From the NCBI GenBank assembly GCA_017610385.1, contig JAFCCC010000001.1, positions 94,960-158,959 of the forward strand: DNA of 64,000 nucleotides, given 5' to 3'. This DNA comes from Candidatus Nanohalarchaeota archaeon. Its GTDB lineage: Archaea; Nanohalarchaeota; Nanosalinia; Nanosalinales; JAFCCC01. Below, piece by piece: positions 18,816 to 28,225 of this stretch. A program made the translations under genes and the position numbers. The notes under the pieces are model-generated. The model ran no database searches. It saw only the letters and a program-made list of their open reading frames with translations, and was not told the origin of the DNA. Every line of letters starts with the position of its first letter. Position 1 is the stretch's first letter.

Positions 18816-19178
18816 ATGACAAAAACAGAGAAACCTTGGGGGTATGAAGAAATAATATTTAACACAGAAATTGATTCTGGGAAAGGTTATATTCCTATTG
18901 CATTAAAAAAGTTTGCTGTAGACAGCGAACAAATGACTTCTTACCACATACATAAAAAAATCAATGAAATTTTGTATGTAAACAAAGGGATGATTGAAGT
19001 TAGGTTGGAAAATGATGTCATTTCTTTAAATGAAGGCCAGTCTTATTTTATTGAGACAAAAATACCTCATCAAATTCAAAATATTACATCAAAAGTTGTT
19101 GAAGTTATTGAGGTTTCTTTTCCATTTGATTTAAAGGATGAGGAAAGAATTGAGGATCCTTATTCTGAACAGAGATGA
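18816..19178 (+). CDS. Cupin protein (sugar-phosphate isomerase-like)
   Basis: This 120-residue single-domain cupin has both cupin motifs: MTSYHIHKKINEILYVNKGMIEV and ESYFIETKIPHQIQN-like residues (GQSYFIETKIPHQIQ). The opening KPWGYEEIIFNT resembles mannose-6-phosphate isomerase type II domains. It probably binds a metal and a sugar phosphate or nucleotide sugar. A TATA-like TTATTTAAAC sits about 26 bases before the ATG, suggesting a leaderless start. It opens the plus-strand group 18.8-23.9 kb, next to the divergent kinase-sulfurylase gene. Confidence 0.75.
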   Translation: MTKTEKPWGYEEIIFNTEIDSGKGYIPIALKKFAVDSEQMTSYHIHKKINEILYVNKGMIEVRLENDVISLNEGQSYFIETKIPHQIQNITSKVVEVIEVSFPFDLKDEERIEDPYSEQR

Positions 19179-19270
19179 TGCGTTAAATTAAACCGCAAAA
19201 GCTTATTAGGGGTTAAGTTAGCTTGTCAGAAACAAACCATTATATGTCTAGCCTAATTATAGTATGAGTT

Positions 19271-20299
19271 ATGATTATCCAAAAATATCATTATTTTGGA
19301 GAATTTGGGGGATTAATTTTTGTGGTTTTGGGCGGATTAGAAAATTTTTTTAATCTTTATCCCTCTGTAAAATTAGAAATTTGCACGTATAGAAACTATG
19401 GAATATTATTAGAACATCTGTTTCCAAAAAATGTAAGAGCCACCACAATAAAGTGGAATTTTAAAGATAATTTGAGAATAGGTTATGAATATGCAGATAG
19501 AGATTTTATAAATAATTTACATAAGAAAGGATATTTAAAAAATGTTATTGTTCTTTTTAAACAATTTTCTAATGATAAAATGGCTGTAAAATGTTTTAAT
19601 AATCTATGTTTTAACGTATTTGATAAAGATGATGCGATATATTTCAGATTAAAAAAACCTATTACCTATGGGAAAAAGTCTTCTCGTCCAAAATACATAA
19701 GCATTTTCCCAAGATTTCGGAAATTGGATAGTAAAAGAAATATTAGTAAAAAAGATTGGGAATACATACTTAAAATTCTAAAATCTTATTATAAAAATTA
19801 TAAAATTGTCGTTCATGGCTCAAATAACGAATTTTTAAAATTGAATATTGATGATGCAATTTATCCTAAAAATATTTTAGAACAAATTTATTATTTGAAT
19901 AATTCCCGCGTATGTGTTAGCCCTAATTCTGGGTTTGCACATTTTGCAGTATATTGCAAATGTCCTCTACTTGTTATCGGTATGGGCTATTGGGAATACG
20001 AAGACATAAATCCTTTTAAAGTTCCTATAAAAATAACAGACGTAAAACACGTACGAAACTCTAATGTTTTGAGAAATTTCCTTGATAAAGTTGAAAATAC
20101 AAAAGATAATTCAGAAATCAGAAAATCTTTTTATGATTTTTTATGGATTCATTATAGACAATCAAAGCGTATTGTAGGTACTTTTCTAAAGTATTATATC
20201 CCAAAAGCTTATTATTTGCTTCGGGGTCCAGATAGTTTTGATTCATATTCTGCAAAGTTAAAGAAGCAGATTTTTGACGGAATTCAAGGACGAGAGTAA
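19271..20299 (+). CDS. GT9-like glycosyltransferase family protein (paralogue 1)
   Basis: This 342-residue protein has a GT-B-like C-terminal half with KIVVHGSNNEF, LEQIYYLNNSRVCVSPNSGFAHFAVYCKCPLLVIG, which resembles the donor-site segment of heptosyltransferases (GT9). The N-terminal YFGEFGGLIFVVLGGLENFF is shared with the gene at 23004-23927, as are ISIFPRFRKLD, the YPKNILEQI region and NPFKVPI, so the two are paralogues. The pair flanks two fused sugar-activation enzymes. Glycosyl transfer is inferred from the fold only. Confidence 0.65.
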   Translation: MIIQKYHYFGEFGGLIFVVLGGLENFFNLYPSVKLEICTYRNYGILLEHLFPKNVRATTIKWNFKDNLRIGYEYADRDFINNLHKKGYLKNVIVLFKQFSNDKMAVKCFNNLCFNVFDKDDAIYFRLKKPITYGKKSSRPKYISIFPRFRKLDSKRNISKKDWEYILKILKSYYKNYKIVVHGSNNEFLKLNIDDAIYPKNILEQIYYLNNSRVCVSPNSGFAHFAVYCKCPLLVIGMGYWEYEDINPFKVPIKITDVKHVRNSNVLRNFLDKVENTKDNSEIRKSFYDFLWIHYRQSKRIVGTFLKYYIPKAYYLLRGPDSFDSYSAKLKKQIFDGIQGRE

Positions 20300-20354
20300 T
20301 TGAAACCAGCAATACATAAAACTAAAAAATAAAAGTTTAAAAAAAGTTAATAAT

Positions 20355-21929
20355 ATGATGAGAACATTAATAATTCCGGCAGCAGGCCATAATCTTCGTA
20401 TGAAAGAATATTACTTTCCAAAATGCTTATTGCCAGTACATCAAAGACCGATTTTATTTCGAATTATCCATTCTTGGAAAAAGTTTATTGATCAAGTAAT
20501 TATTGTGGTTAATAAACAAAATCACGAAATGATCAAAGAATATATGGATAAGTATTTTACCCTAACAAATATTTCGGTTGAGTATTGCGTTCAAACTAGA
20601 AATGGGGGGACGTACTTTGCAGTTAAGCTCGCGTTAGAAAAAGCGAAAAATGATCAAGTAATCTTGAATTGGTCTGATGTATGCCTAACGAAACCTTCTA
20701 AATTAAATGCGTTTATGGATATTGAAGAGAAAAACTTGATTTTTACTACAGATAAAGTAAGATGCCGTTGGAAGTTTGATGACCAAAAATTTATTCAGGA
20801 TGAAAGTTATATTAGTTTAGATGATGGCATATTCGGCGTTTTTGTAATGAATAAAGTAAATGGAACTTTCTTAAAAAACATATCTGAAAAAGACAAAGAA
20901 GTTGAAATTTTGGAGGCTATGGACTCCAGTTCCTGCCTCAAAATAGACTTTGAAGATTTTGAGGACATAGGCGATCCAAAGAAGTACGGGTTGAATGTGC
21001 GTGGAGCCCAACAGAACGTTAGGGCTTTTGGATCACATAGCAAAATATACCAAAATAAGTCCTTTGTTATCAAAAAAAATAGTGATCCAAAACTTCAAGT
21101 TAATGAAATTAACTGGTATAAAAATAGTAATTTTTCATTTACGCCGAAAGTATACAGCTATGAGCCATTAATTTTACAAAAACTCCCTGCGGCCCCCATC
21201 GCAGAAAAACTCACCGAAGCAAATGAAGTTTTTGAAACAGAGGTAATATCCAATTTATTTGATATAGTTCAAGAAATTCATAACTTCAAAGAGCCTGTAG
21301 ACGCCAAAAATGATGATTCGTATGAACAATACATTGGAAAAACGATTAAAAGATTGGAAAAAATTAATTTTCTGTTTAAAGAATTTAATCAAAGTTCCTT
21401 CAAGATTAACGGTATTTTATGCAAGAATCCTCTGACACTACTAAAGGAAAAGGAGGAAGATATTAAATCTCAATTTACTAGAGAATTTAGATTCATTCAT
21501 GGAGATCTCCAAACATCAAATGTATTAATAGACAATAATAAGTCACTTTATGTGATAGATCCGAGAGGTTATTTCGGAAATAACCGACTTTACGGTGATC
21601 CTGCATACGACTTTGCTAAAATGTATTATGGGTTCTGTGGGGGGTATCATACATTTAGTAAAGGAAATAATCAATTCATTATACAGAATGGTGGGTTCGA
21701 AATTTTGCCGTTAATTCCAAAAACCATTGTAGAAAGAAGACGAAAAACATATATGAAGCTGCTTAAGAACATAAATTATAATAATATAACAGAAAGGAAG
21801 ATTGATTTATTACACGCCATAATTTGGATTTCTGTAGCAGAATATACTTCAAATGACGTTCTTAGTGCCATGTATGCTTATTTAAAAGGAACTTTACTAT
21901 TAAATCAATATTTCGGAGGTTTGAAATGA
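20355..21929 (+). CDS. Nucleotidyltransferase-kinase fusion
   Basis: This 524-residue protein has two parts. Residues 1-215 are an NTP-transferase with a modified signature (IPAAGHNLRMKEYYFPKCLLPV, then VQTRNGGTYFAVKLAL and LNWSDV). Residues 225-524 are an aminoglycoside phosphotransferase/choline kinase-type kinase, with the Brenner motif FIHGDLQTSNVLID and the metal-binding DPRGYFG. It could phosphorylate and then activate the same small molecule or sugar. It overlaps the next gene by 4 bases (ATGA), so both are probably translated together. The substrate is unknown. Confidence 0.82.
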   Translation: MMRTLIIPAAGHNLRMKEYYFPKCLLPVHQRPILFRIIHSWKKFIDQVIIVVNKQNHEMIKEYMDKYFTLTNISVEYCVQTRNGGTYFAVKLALEKAKNDQVILNWSDVCLTKPSKLNAFMDIEEKNLIFTTDKVRCRWKFDDQKFIQDESYISLDDGIFGVFVMNKVNGTFLKNISEKDKEVEILEAMDSSSCLKIDFEDFEDIGDPKKYGLNVRGAQQNVRAFGSHSKIYQNKSFVIKKNSDPKLQVNEINWYKNSNFSFTPKVYSYEPLILQKLPAAPIAEKLTEANEVFETEVISNLFDIVQEIHNFKEPVDAKNDDSYEQYIGKTIKRLEKINFLFKEFNQSSFKINGILCKNPLTLLKEKEEDIKSQFTREFRFIHGDLQTSNVLIDNNKSLYVIDPRGYFGNNRLYGDPAYDFAKMYYGFCGGYHTFSKGNNQFIIQNGGFEILPLIPKTIVERRRKTYMKLLKNINYNNITERKIDLLHAIIWISVAEYTSNDVLSAMYAYLKGTLLLNQYFGGLK

Positions 21930-23014
21930 ATCAAGAATTTGACTGGTTAATATCTGACGTAGATGGTATTCTAACAGATGGCGGTCATTATTATACTGCA
22001 GAGGGAAAGCTTATGAAAAAATTTGGAAGTAATGATAAAGATGCCCTAAAGAAACTAAATGAATTATATGTTAAAGAAATTGTTTTTATTACTGCAGACA
22101 AATTAGGTTACTCCATTTCCTGCAAGAGAATTAAGCGAGATTGGGGTCTTAATTTGAAGTTGATACCGATAGATAAAAGAAATGATTTTTTTAAGCAATT
22201 AAAAGGCAAAAAAATCTATATCGGGGATGGAATTCATGATGCGGAAGATTTCGAAGGAATAGATTTGTCTTTTGCTTTAAATAATTCTACACCGCAAGCA
22301 AAGAAAAACGCTTCAGTGGTTTTAGACACATCTAGCGGAAATAACGTATTTCCATACCTTTTAGAATTCTTGGGTCGCCGAAAGTTAAAAATTGAAAAAC
22401 CTACTGAGTCTGAAGAAACCTTAGACGCTTCTGAATTATATAGGATGTTAAAACAAATCAATTTGATTCCAGAAAAACGACAAGAAATTAATAGATTTTG
22501 TAATTCTATTAAAAATAGTTATACCGAAAAAAACAAAATTGTTTTGTGTGGTGTCGGGAAAAACGCGCTTCTAGCGAATTTAATTTGTGAATTTTTATAT
22601 CCATATAACATTACGTCAGTAGTTTTAGATCCGCATAGGGCGTTGCATGGAAATTTAGGTCTTCTAGAAAAAGACGACATATTAATTATGACTTCTAAAA
22701 GTGGTAATACTGCAGAATTAGTTCACTTGATGAAATGTCTTCAAAATAAGGGAGATATCGAAAATAAATTTTTACTTACATGTAATAAAGACTGTGAACT
22801 GGCGAAATACGATATAAAATGTATCCTTTCTGTCCCTGTATCTGATGAAGTTTCGCGATTTAATCATTCTCCTCAGACAACTTTCGTGGTTTTTGCAATT
22901 ATTTTATTTTTGGTGGTAAATGCTTTAGCAAATACAAAAGAAATGACTCAGATAGATTATTTGTTGAATCACCAAGCAGGAGAAATCGGAAAGGTTTTAC
23001 GCAATGAAAGATAA
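21926..23014 (+). CDS. KdsC-like phosphatase fused to KdsD-like sugar isomerase
   Basis: Residues 1-155 form a HAD phosphatase of the KdsC type: DVDGILTDGGHYY (catalytic Asp pair), FITADK and IGDGIHDAEDF. Residues 165-362 form a SIS domain of the KdsD/GutQ arabinose-5-phosphate isomerase type: VLCGVGKNALLANLI, DPHRALHGNLGLLEKDDILIMTSKSGNTAEL. No Kdo-8-phosphate synthase or CMP-Kdo synthase is seen nearby, so Kdo is not proven. The isomerase and phosphatase may act on a pentose or heptose phosphate for the adjoining kinase and nucleotidyltransferase. It overlaps both neighbours. Confidence 0.85.
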   Translation: MNQEFDWLISDVDGILTDGGHYYTAEGKLMKKFGSNDKDALKKLNELYVKEIVFITADKLGYSISCKRIKRDWGLNLKLIPIDKRNDFFKQLKGKKIYIGDGIHDAEDFEGIDLSFALNNSTPQAKKNASVVLDTSSGNNVFPYLLEFLGRRKLKIEKPTESEETLDASELYRMLKQINLIPEKRQEINRFCNSIKNSYTEKNKIVLCGVGKNALLANLICEFLYPYNITSVVLDPHRALHGNLGLLEKDDILIMTSKSGNTAELVHLMKCLQNKGDIENKFLLTCNKDCELAKYDIKCILSVPVSDEVSRFNHSPQTTFVVFAIILFLVVNALANTKEMTQIDYLLNHQAGEIGKVLRNER

Positions 23015-23927
23015 ATACTGCTATTTTGGAGAATTTGGATATTTGCATATGGAGCTTTTAGGCAGTTTAGAGAAATACTTTACACAAAACCCTAAAAAGA
23101 AACTTGAATTATGCACTTATTTACAGTATGGCCAATTATTATCGTATTTATTTCCCGAGAATTTGATTATTTCAACCATTTCTTGGGACTTTAACGAGCG
23201 ATTTAGATGTGGACACCAATATACTGAACAACACTTCCAAGAGCAATTACAAAGGGGGGGTTATACTAAAAACCTCATTAATTTTTTACGAGAAAATGTG
23301 AATTGTGATGAGCGTGCTAAAGGCTGTTTTGCAAATAGGTTTTTGAGTTCTGTATTAAATGTTAGAATCCATTTTATTTCTAAAGCATTAACGTATGGAA
23401 AAGCAAAGAAAAAACAATATCTCAGCATTTTTCCGAGACTCCGAAATTTAGATGCTTATCGAAATCTGGATCAAAAAACTTGGAAAACAATAATTGATTA
23501 TCTTTTAGAAACATATCCTTACAAAATCGTAGTTCATGGAGCTGAATCAGAATTTATGAAATTTGACAATCCTCGCTTAGTATACCCAAAATCGCCGTTA
23601 GAACAAATTAAATATTTTAATGAATCTTTTGTTTGTATTACAACAACATCGGGTATAGCACAGTTTGCGGCGAATTGTGCGTGCGATGTACTAATTCTAG
23701 ATAAATTCTATGGATTAGTTCAAGATTTTAATCCTTTTAATAGAATAATCACGATGTGTAATCCAAAACAGTTGTTAGAAACAACACTATTAGAAAAAGT
23801 AATTCATCTGAGTACTGTGGAAGAAAGTGGAACGCAATTCCGAGAATCTCTCAAAAATAGGTTCTGGTACAATCAAATGAGATACAAAGTTCTTGTAGGT
23901 AATAAACTACAGAAACTTATGAAGTAA
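23004..23927 (+). CDS. GT9-like glycosyltransferase family protein (paralogue 2)
   Basis: This 307-residue protein is a paralogue of the 19271-20299 product, sharing YFGEFGYLHMELLGSLE, LCTYLQYGQLLSYLFP, SIFPRLRNLDAYRN, KIVVHGAESEF, YPKSPLEQIKYFNES and the TTTSGIAQFAANCACDVLIL segment corresponding to the GT9 donor site. It overlaps the preceding gene by 11 bases, so it is translated from the same operon. Probably transfers the sugar made by the fused enzymes beside it. That is inferred from context. Confidence 0.65.
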   Translation: MKDKYCYFGEFGYLHMELLGSLEKYFTQNPKKKLELCTYLQYGQLLSYLFPENLIISTISWDFNERFRCGHQYTEQHFQEQLQRGGYTKNLINFLRENVNCDERAKGCFANRFLSSVLNVRIHFISKALTYGKAKKKQYLSIFPRLRNLDAYRNLDQKTWKTIIDYLLETYPYKIVVHGAESEFMKFDNPRLVYPKSPLEQIKYFNESFVCITTTSGIAQFAANCACDVLILDKFYGLVQDFNPFNRIITMCNPKQLLETTLLEKVIHLSTVEESGTQFRESLKNRFWYNQMRYKVLVGNKLQKLMK

Positions 23928-23966
23928 GACGGAAAAGGTTTATTTTTTGGGAAAATGTGCACAGAA

Positions 23967-24938
23967 TTAAAGCAACAAAAGAGGACCAATAATACATAAT
24001 ACCACTTCTAGCGTGATAATACAAAACACAACTTTCTTTTCAGTTGCTTTTTTGCCCATAAACACGTGAGTTAAAGAGTAAATTTTTGGGTATGGTCTGT
24101 GCAAAGTTCCGTCTTTTTGTGGAATTCCAAAGGATTCTGCCTTTAATTTGCTTCTAAGTTTTAGTGCTCCCTCTATGAAGTACGGAATAAACAACAATAA
24201 AGCCAATTTCTCCATGTTTCCTAAAATAGCCACAATGGCGATAAGAGCACCTATTGGATATGTTAAAGAGTCTCCTGGGAAAACTTTGCTCGGGTATTTA
24301 TTAAATGTTAAAAATCCCAATAAACAGGCGACCATTGAGAAAGCGATTGCAGATAAACCAATTTGCCCTTGGGAATATGCAATGGAACCCATGGTAGATA
24401 AAATAACCGTTCCCATCAATGCTTCTAAGCCATTTAACCCTGCAAGTATATTAAAGGCATTGGACGCACCAATAATCGCAATTGGGATAATAACCAGAGC
24501 ATATAACCAACTTAAATCTACAGAACCAATAAATGGAAGATTCATAATTGAATTACCCGCATTAATTACAATCAACGGAATAGCAATTGGGATAGTTAAT
24601 AAAGGCTTTTGCCACTGTTTCAATCCTTTTTTCCAACCCAAAATATCATCTACAAATCCAATAAATCCAGCAAGCAATACAGAAACCAATACTGCGAAAA
24701 CTACAACCAAATTAGCGTCTGTATGAAAAATAAATGTCTTAATAAACACGTAACCAAGCAACGCAATAGCAAAAGACACTAAAACAGCTATGCCACCTGA
24801 TTCTGCAACCAACGGTTTATCTAACTTATTCATATCTTTTCCAGTTAGGTTAGAACGTCTAGCGACCTTAATCCAAGATTTAGTAAAAAATAAACTTACA
24901 AAGAATAAAACAACATAAAGTATAATTTGCCCCCACAT
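23967..24938 (-). CDS. Polyprenyl-phosphate GlcNAc-1-phosphate transferase (MraY/Alg7 family)
   Basis: This 323-residue protein has about 9-10 hydrophobic helices and the family motifs: DMNKLDKPLVAESGG (the cytoplasmic loop with paired acids), GFVDDILGWKKGLKQWQKPLL with the catalytic DD, ASNAFNILAGLNGLEALMG and KVFPGDSLTYPIGA. It should move a sugar-1-phosphate onto a polyprenyl phosphate, the first step of the lipid-linked glycan. It sits beside aglB, so it is a good candidate for AglH, the archaeal counterpart of Alg7. Sugar specificity is not visible. Confidence 0.9.
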   Translation of the reverse strand: MWGQIILYVVLFFVSLFFTKSWIKVARRSNLTGKDMNKLDKPLVAESGGIAVLVSFAIALLGYVFIKTFIFHTDANLVVVFAVLVSVLLAGFIGFVDDILGWKKGLKQWQKPLLTIPIAIPLIVINAGNSIMNLPFIGSVDLSWLYALVIIPIAIIGASNAFNILAGLNGLEALMGTVILSTMGSIAYSQGQIGLSAIAFSMVACLLGFLTFNKYPSKVFPGDSLTYPIGALIAIVAILGNMEKLALLLFIPYFIEGALKLRSKLKAESFGIPQKDGTLHRPYPKIYSLTHVFMGKKATEKKVVFCIITLEVVLCIIGPLLLL

Positions 24939-24989
24939 TTTAACACCCTCTGGTACAATACTTCATAACAGCACAACACTCAAGATCCT

Positions 24990-25661
24990 TCATTTCTCTA
25001 AAATGTAAATTCCTCCAAAATTTTTGATTATCTTAAAATTTGTACGTGAAAGTAGATCTTGAAGTTCTATATGAGAATATCTTGAAACAGTAACCAAAAA
25101 ACCACATCCGCCAAAAGTACGATAAATTTTAGAAGTCAACAACCACAATGCGGAATGTAATCTATGCTTCATGGAAGGCGCTTTTAGTGCAAACTGCACC
25201 GCACAACGTCCGTTTTGAGCAAGATTCTGATAAAATTTTTCCAAAGTTCGTAAAGACAAATAGGCTGGCAAATGATAAAAAGTCTCAAGACAAATAATTG
25301 CATCTACTGGTTGTTCTAACTTCAATTCGGACAAATCTTGCAAAATAAGACGATAATTTTTAAAATTATGATTTTTTAATACCGTGTCTGCTTTTTTTAA
25401 GGCGGTAGGAGACACATCAACACCCAAAACTCTGTAATTTAAACCAAGAAGCTGAGTTGCAATTCGCGCCAAGGGACCGATTCCAGCATCAAGAATTGCG
25501 CCATCTTGTTTGATTTTGGGTAAAATTTCCTTTTTTATGATTTCTATATCTGAATCCGTATGCATCTGAATAACCTTGGCGCTCGCAGTCTTTCCTAAAA
25601 CTACGTGTTCTGATCGTTGTTTTTTTGACTTTTCTTCCCACACTGTAGAATACCATTTCAC
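24990..25661 (-). CDS. Class I SAM-dependent methyltransferase
   Basis: This 223-residue protein has motif I AILDAGIGPLARIATQLLG, the acidic VLGVDVSPTALKKAD segment, LILQDLSEL, and post-motif LETFYHLP. A C-terminal helical part follows. Its ATG overlaps the aglB stop by 4 bases, so it is translated with the oligosaccharyltransferase. It may methylate the glycan, its lipid carrier or a protein. Which one cannot be told from the sequence. Confidence 0.8.
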   Translation of the reverse strand: MKWYSTVWEEKSKKQRSEHVVLGKTASAKVIQMHTDSDIEIIKKEILPKIKQDGAILDAGIGPLARIATQLLGLNYRVLGVDVSPTALKKADTVLKNHNFKNYRLILQDLSELKLEQPVDAIICLETFYHLPAYLSLRTLEKFYQNLAQNGRCAVQFALKAPSMKHRLHSALWLLTSKIYRTFGGCGFLVTVSRYSHIELQDLLSRTNFKIIKNFGGIYILEK

Positions 25662-28165
25662 CCCGAATCCACCTCGTAAGTTAGAATCTTCCAGATTTTT
25701 ACAAATCCGTTATCAAAAACTTTTTCAAATTCTGGCATTTCGTTTCCGTCTCTTAAATACAATTTGACTAAATTTGCATTAACAGATTCTTTAGGAACAT
25801 AAACCAAACCAGACATTCCATAGTATGGATCAAAATGAGGACAGCCGGGAATTGTTGGCGAGTCCTCAGGAACTGCGAACTTTTTTATCCCATTTTTCGA
25901 ACAAAAAGTACTAAAATGTGCTGTGTTTCCTGCATAATCTCTGAAAATTGGTGCAGCAGTAACAGTTAAAGATGTATTTGAAATCAAAACAGGGATAAAA
26001 ATCTTTGGAGAATTTGTTACACAGTTTGCACCCGATTTAACACAATAAGTTAGGTACGTTTTTCCTTCTGATTGTGCTTGTTTTTCAAACTGAAAATTTT
26101 GTAAAACAGTATACTTAGAATTATTTCTATTGTGAATTTGAGTAACCGCAGAATATTTTCCAATCATAGTATAATCTAATACAATATAATTAACTCCAAA
26201 ATCCTTAAGCCACCCCAACCACGAATCATATTCCTGGTCACTAAAAAAATCAGCTAGTCTTTCATGAATTAAGTCTCCATTATCAAAAGTGTATGTGTTT
26301 CCACCCCCATCTGCGAATGCAGGTCTAGAGCCTATAACTTCAAACCAGTATCCATAATCCCACCAAGATAAAACAGTAGAATTTGCGGGCGTTTCAAGTC
26401 TTAAGTAATCTAAACTTTCCATCCATGCTTTGTTAGGAGAACCACCAATTCCCTTCGCCATAGAGTCTGCATTAACTATATTGATTCTAATGGTTGGGAT
26501 TAATATTAATGTCAAAATAATTAAAAAAACCCCAATTTTTGCATAATTTGCTTTAATTGATTTAATTTGTTTAGAGATAAACTCTCCGAGTTGAGTTATC
26601 AGTAGTGAATTTTTAATCTCAGTAATTAACATAACAAAGCCGTATCCTGCAAAGAATGCAACCGGCTGAGCAGTCAAGAAAATAATTCTTGCTTTTTGGG
26701 CTGACCCGTATAAAGCAGACAATAACCACAACAAAAGCAAGATATAATACCACTTAAACTCAATTTTACGAGTAATTTTTTCTGAATTAAACAAGGAAAG
26801 CAAAATAATGCTCGTAATCATTATTATAAGATATGGAGTAAAAATTAAGCTGAAGTTCTGAACTGTGATATTTTTCATGAGCATAAATAACATTAAAATC
26901 AATGCAAACATGGAAGCGAAGCTTATTCCATAAACCGTCCTCGCAGAAACTTCATCTTTCTTTTTAAATTTGCGATAAAACATTAATAAAATCAATGTTC
27001 CCATCACTGTTAAGCCAACTAAAGCAAAAGTCCAAGGACTAAAATATTCTGAAAATTTAGATAAAAATGAAGATAAATGTGCTTTTGCTCCAAAAGCGCC
27101 TAACTGACTTACAGTTTGCATCGCAGATGCAGGATTATTCTCCGCAACCGTGTTTCCAACAACTCCTGACGTTGAACGACTTTGTGACGCCAGACGAATT
27201 AATCCAGTAGTATATTTAGACATGTTTTGAGAAAATAATGGCATTAAAAGAAGTATGAAAAGACCAATTACACATAAAACAGGAATGAGATAGGGTAATT
27301 TTTTCTTGGAAACCCCTTTGTATTTGCCCGCGAGGTATCTTATCCAAATTAAACCTAAAATGCCCATAGAAGCTAAAAATAAGGAACTAGGAATTCTAAA
27401 TGACCCACTACTCAAAGCAAATGCCAAGAAATTCCCTATTAATAATGTTGGAGTAAAGGCGCAAACCAGTGCTTCTGTGTCTTCATTAAACAATAAAACA
27501 ATGAATGCTGTAAGCGGATACAATAAAAATAAGTGTTGTGTTCCCCCCCAGGAAGTCATTGAAATCGCTAAAAAGATTCCAGAAAGAATTCCTGCGCCCC
27601 AGGATTTTCTCTTCCATGCACGAACAATAAAATAAATTGATAAAAGCATTAAAACGCCTGCAATAGCTTCTTTTTCAAACCAGCCAGCAGAAGATCTGTG
27701 TAAAACCGCCGCAGAGGTGGCTAAGAAAAAAGAAGAAGAAAGACCGACCCATTTATTAGAAACTTCTTTGCCAATAAAATACATTACAACAACCATTAAA
27801 GCCCCCATTAATGCTGGATAAATTTGGGTCCAGCTTAAAAAATCAATATTTGTCAACCAATTGAAAAATTTAAACAAATACGCAGGAATTGCACTTTCTC
27901 CTGCGAAAAAACCAAAGGAAGTTGGAGCAGAATATGGAAAAGACCTTAAAAAATCTACAACTGGAACTGCGCCATATTTAACAATACTATAACTCATTTT
28001 AGAAATCTGATAAGGGTCCAAAGCCTGAAGATATTGTATAGATTTTAAAGGAATCAGTCGAATCTTCATTGCAAGGTAAAAGATTAATAATAATAATGCT
28101 GGCGGGAGCGCTTTCCAAAACGTGTTCTTTACCCAACGCCATTTCACCTTTTGAATAAAGTTCAT
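25658..28165 (-). CDS. aglB: Oligosaccharyltransferase AglB (STT3 family)
   Basis: This protein of about 835 residues moves the lipid-linked glycan to asparagine. The N-terminal half is a run of hydrophobic helices with the DPYQ-type acidic motif in the first loop (QALDPYQISKMSY). The hallmark WWDYG is at residues 601-605, in VLSWWDYGYWFEV. A soluble periplasmic-facing domain follows. The frame is open to an ATG at 28243, but the ATG at 28165 gives the STT3-like start MNFIQKVKW and is 30 bases from a TTTAAA box. The longer form would overlap the divergent gene. Confidence 0.92.
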   Translation of the reverse strand: MNFIQKVKWRWVKNTFWKALPPALLLLIFYLAMKIRLIPLKSIQYLQALDPYQISKMSYSIVKYGAVPVVDFLRSFPYSAPTSFGFFAGESAIPAYLFKFFNWLTNIDFLSWTQIYPALMGALMVVVMYFIGKEVSNKWVGLSSSFFLATSAAVLHRSSAGWFEKEAIAGVLMLLSIYFIVRAWKRKSWGAGILSGIFLAISMTSWGGTQHLFLLYPLTAFIVLLFNEDTEALVCAFTPTLLIGNFLAFALSSGSFRIPSSLFLASMGILGLIWIRYLAGKYKGVSKKKLPYLIPVLCVIGLFILLLMPLFSQNMSKYTTGLIRLASQSRSTSGVVGNTVAENNPASAMQTVSQLGAFGAKAHLSSFLSKFSEYFSPWTFALVGLTVMGTLILLMFYRKFKKKDEVSARTVYGISFASMFALILMLFMLMKNITVQNFSLIFTPYLIIMITSIILLSLFNSEKITRKIEFKWYYILLLLWLLSALYGSAQKARIIFLTAQPVAFFAGYGFVMLITEIKNSLLITQLGEFISKQIKSIKANYAKIGVFLIILTLILIPTIRINIVNADSMAKGIGGSPNKAWMESLDYLRLETPANSTVLSWWDYGYWFEVIGSRPAFADGGGNTYTFDNGDLIHERLADFFSDQEYDSWLGWLKDFGVNYIVLDYTMIGKYSAVTQIHNRNNSKYTVLQNFQFEKQAQSEGKTYLTYCVKSGANCVTNSPKIFIPVLISNTSLTVTAAPIFRDYAGNTAHFSTFCSKNGIKKFAVPEDSPTIPGCPHFDPYYGMSGLVYVPKESVNANLVKLYLRDGNEMPEFEKVFDNGFVKIWKILTYEVDSG

Positions 28166-28192
28166 AAGCATAATTTCAAATTGGAAGTTAAG

Positions 28193-28198
28193 TTTAAA
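28193..28198. promoter_or_regulatory. Shared TATA box between two divergent leaderless genes
   Basis: The palindromic hexamer TTTAAA is centred at 28195.5. The plus-strand ATG (28226) and the minus-strand ATG (28165) are each exactly 30.5 bases from its centre. A TATA box this distance upstream supports a transcript starting at or near the start codon. Because TTTAAA reads the same both ways, one box could fire in both directions. This geometry also decides the aglB start. Confidence 0.6.
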
Positions 28199-28225
28199 TG
28201 CTTTCATTAAGTTGTTAATAAAAAG

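Noticed and set aside
24148-24726. Open frame of 192 residues on the plus strand
   Set aside because: It lies inside the GlcNAc-1-phosphate transferase gene, which has clear motifs. The plus-strand product looks non-natural.
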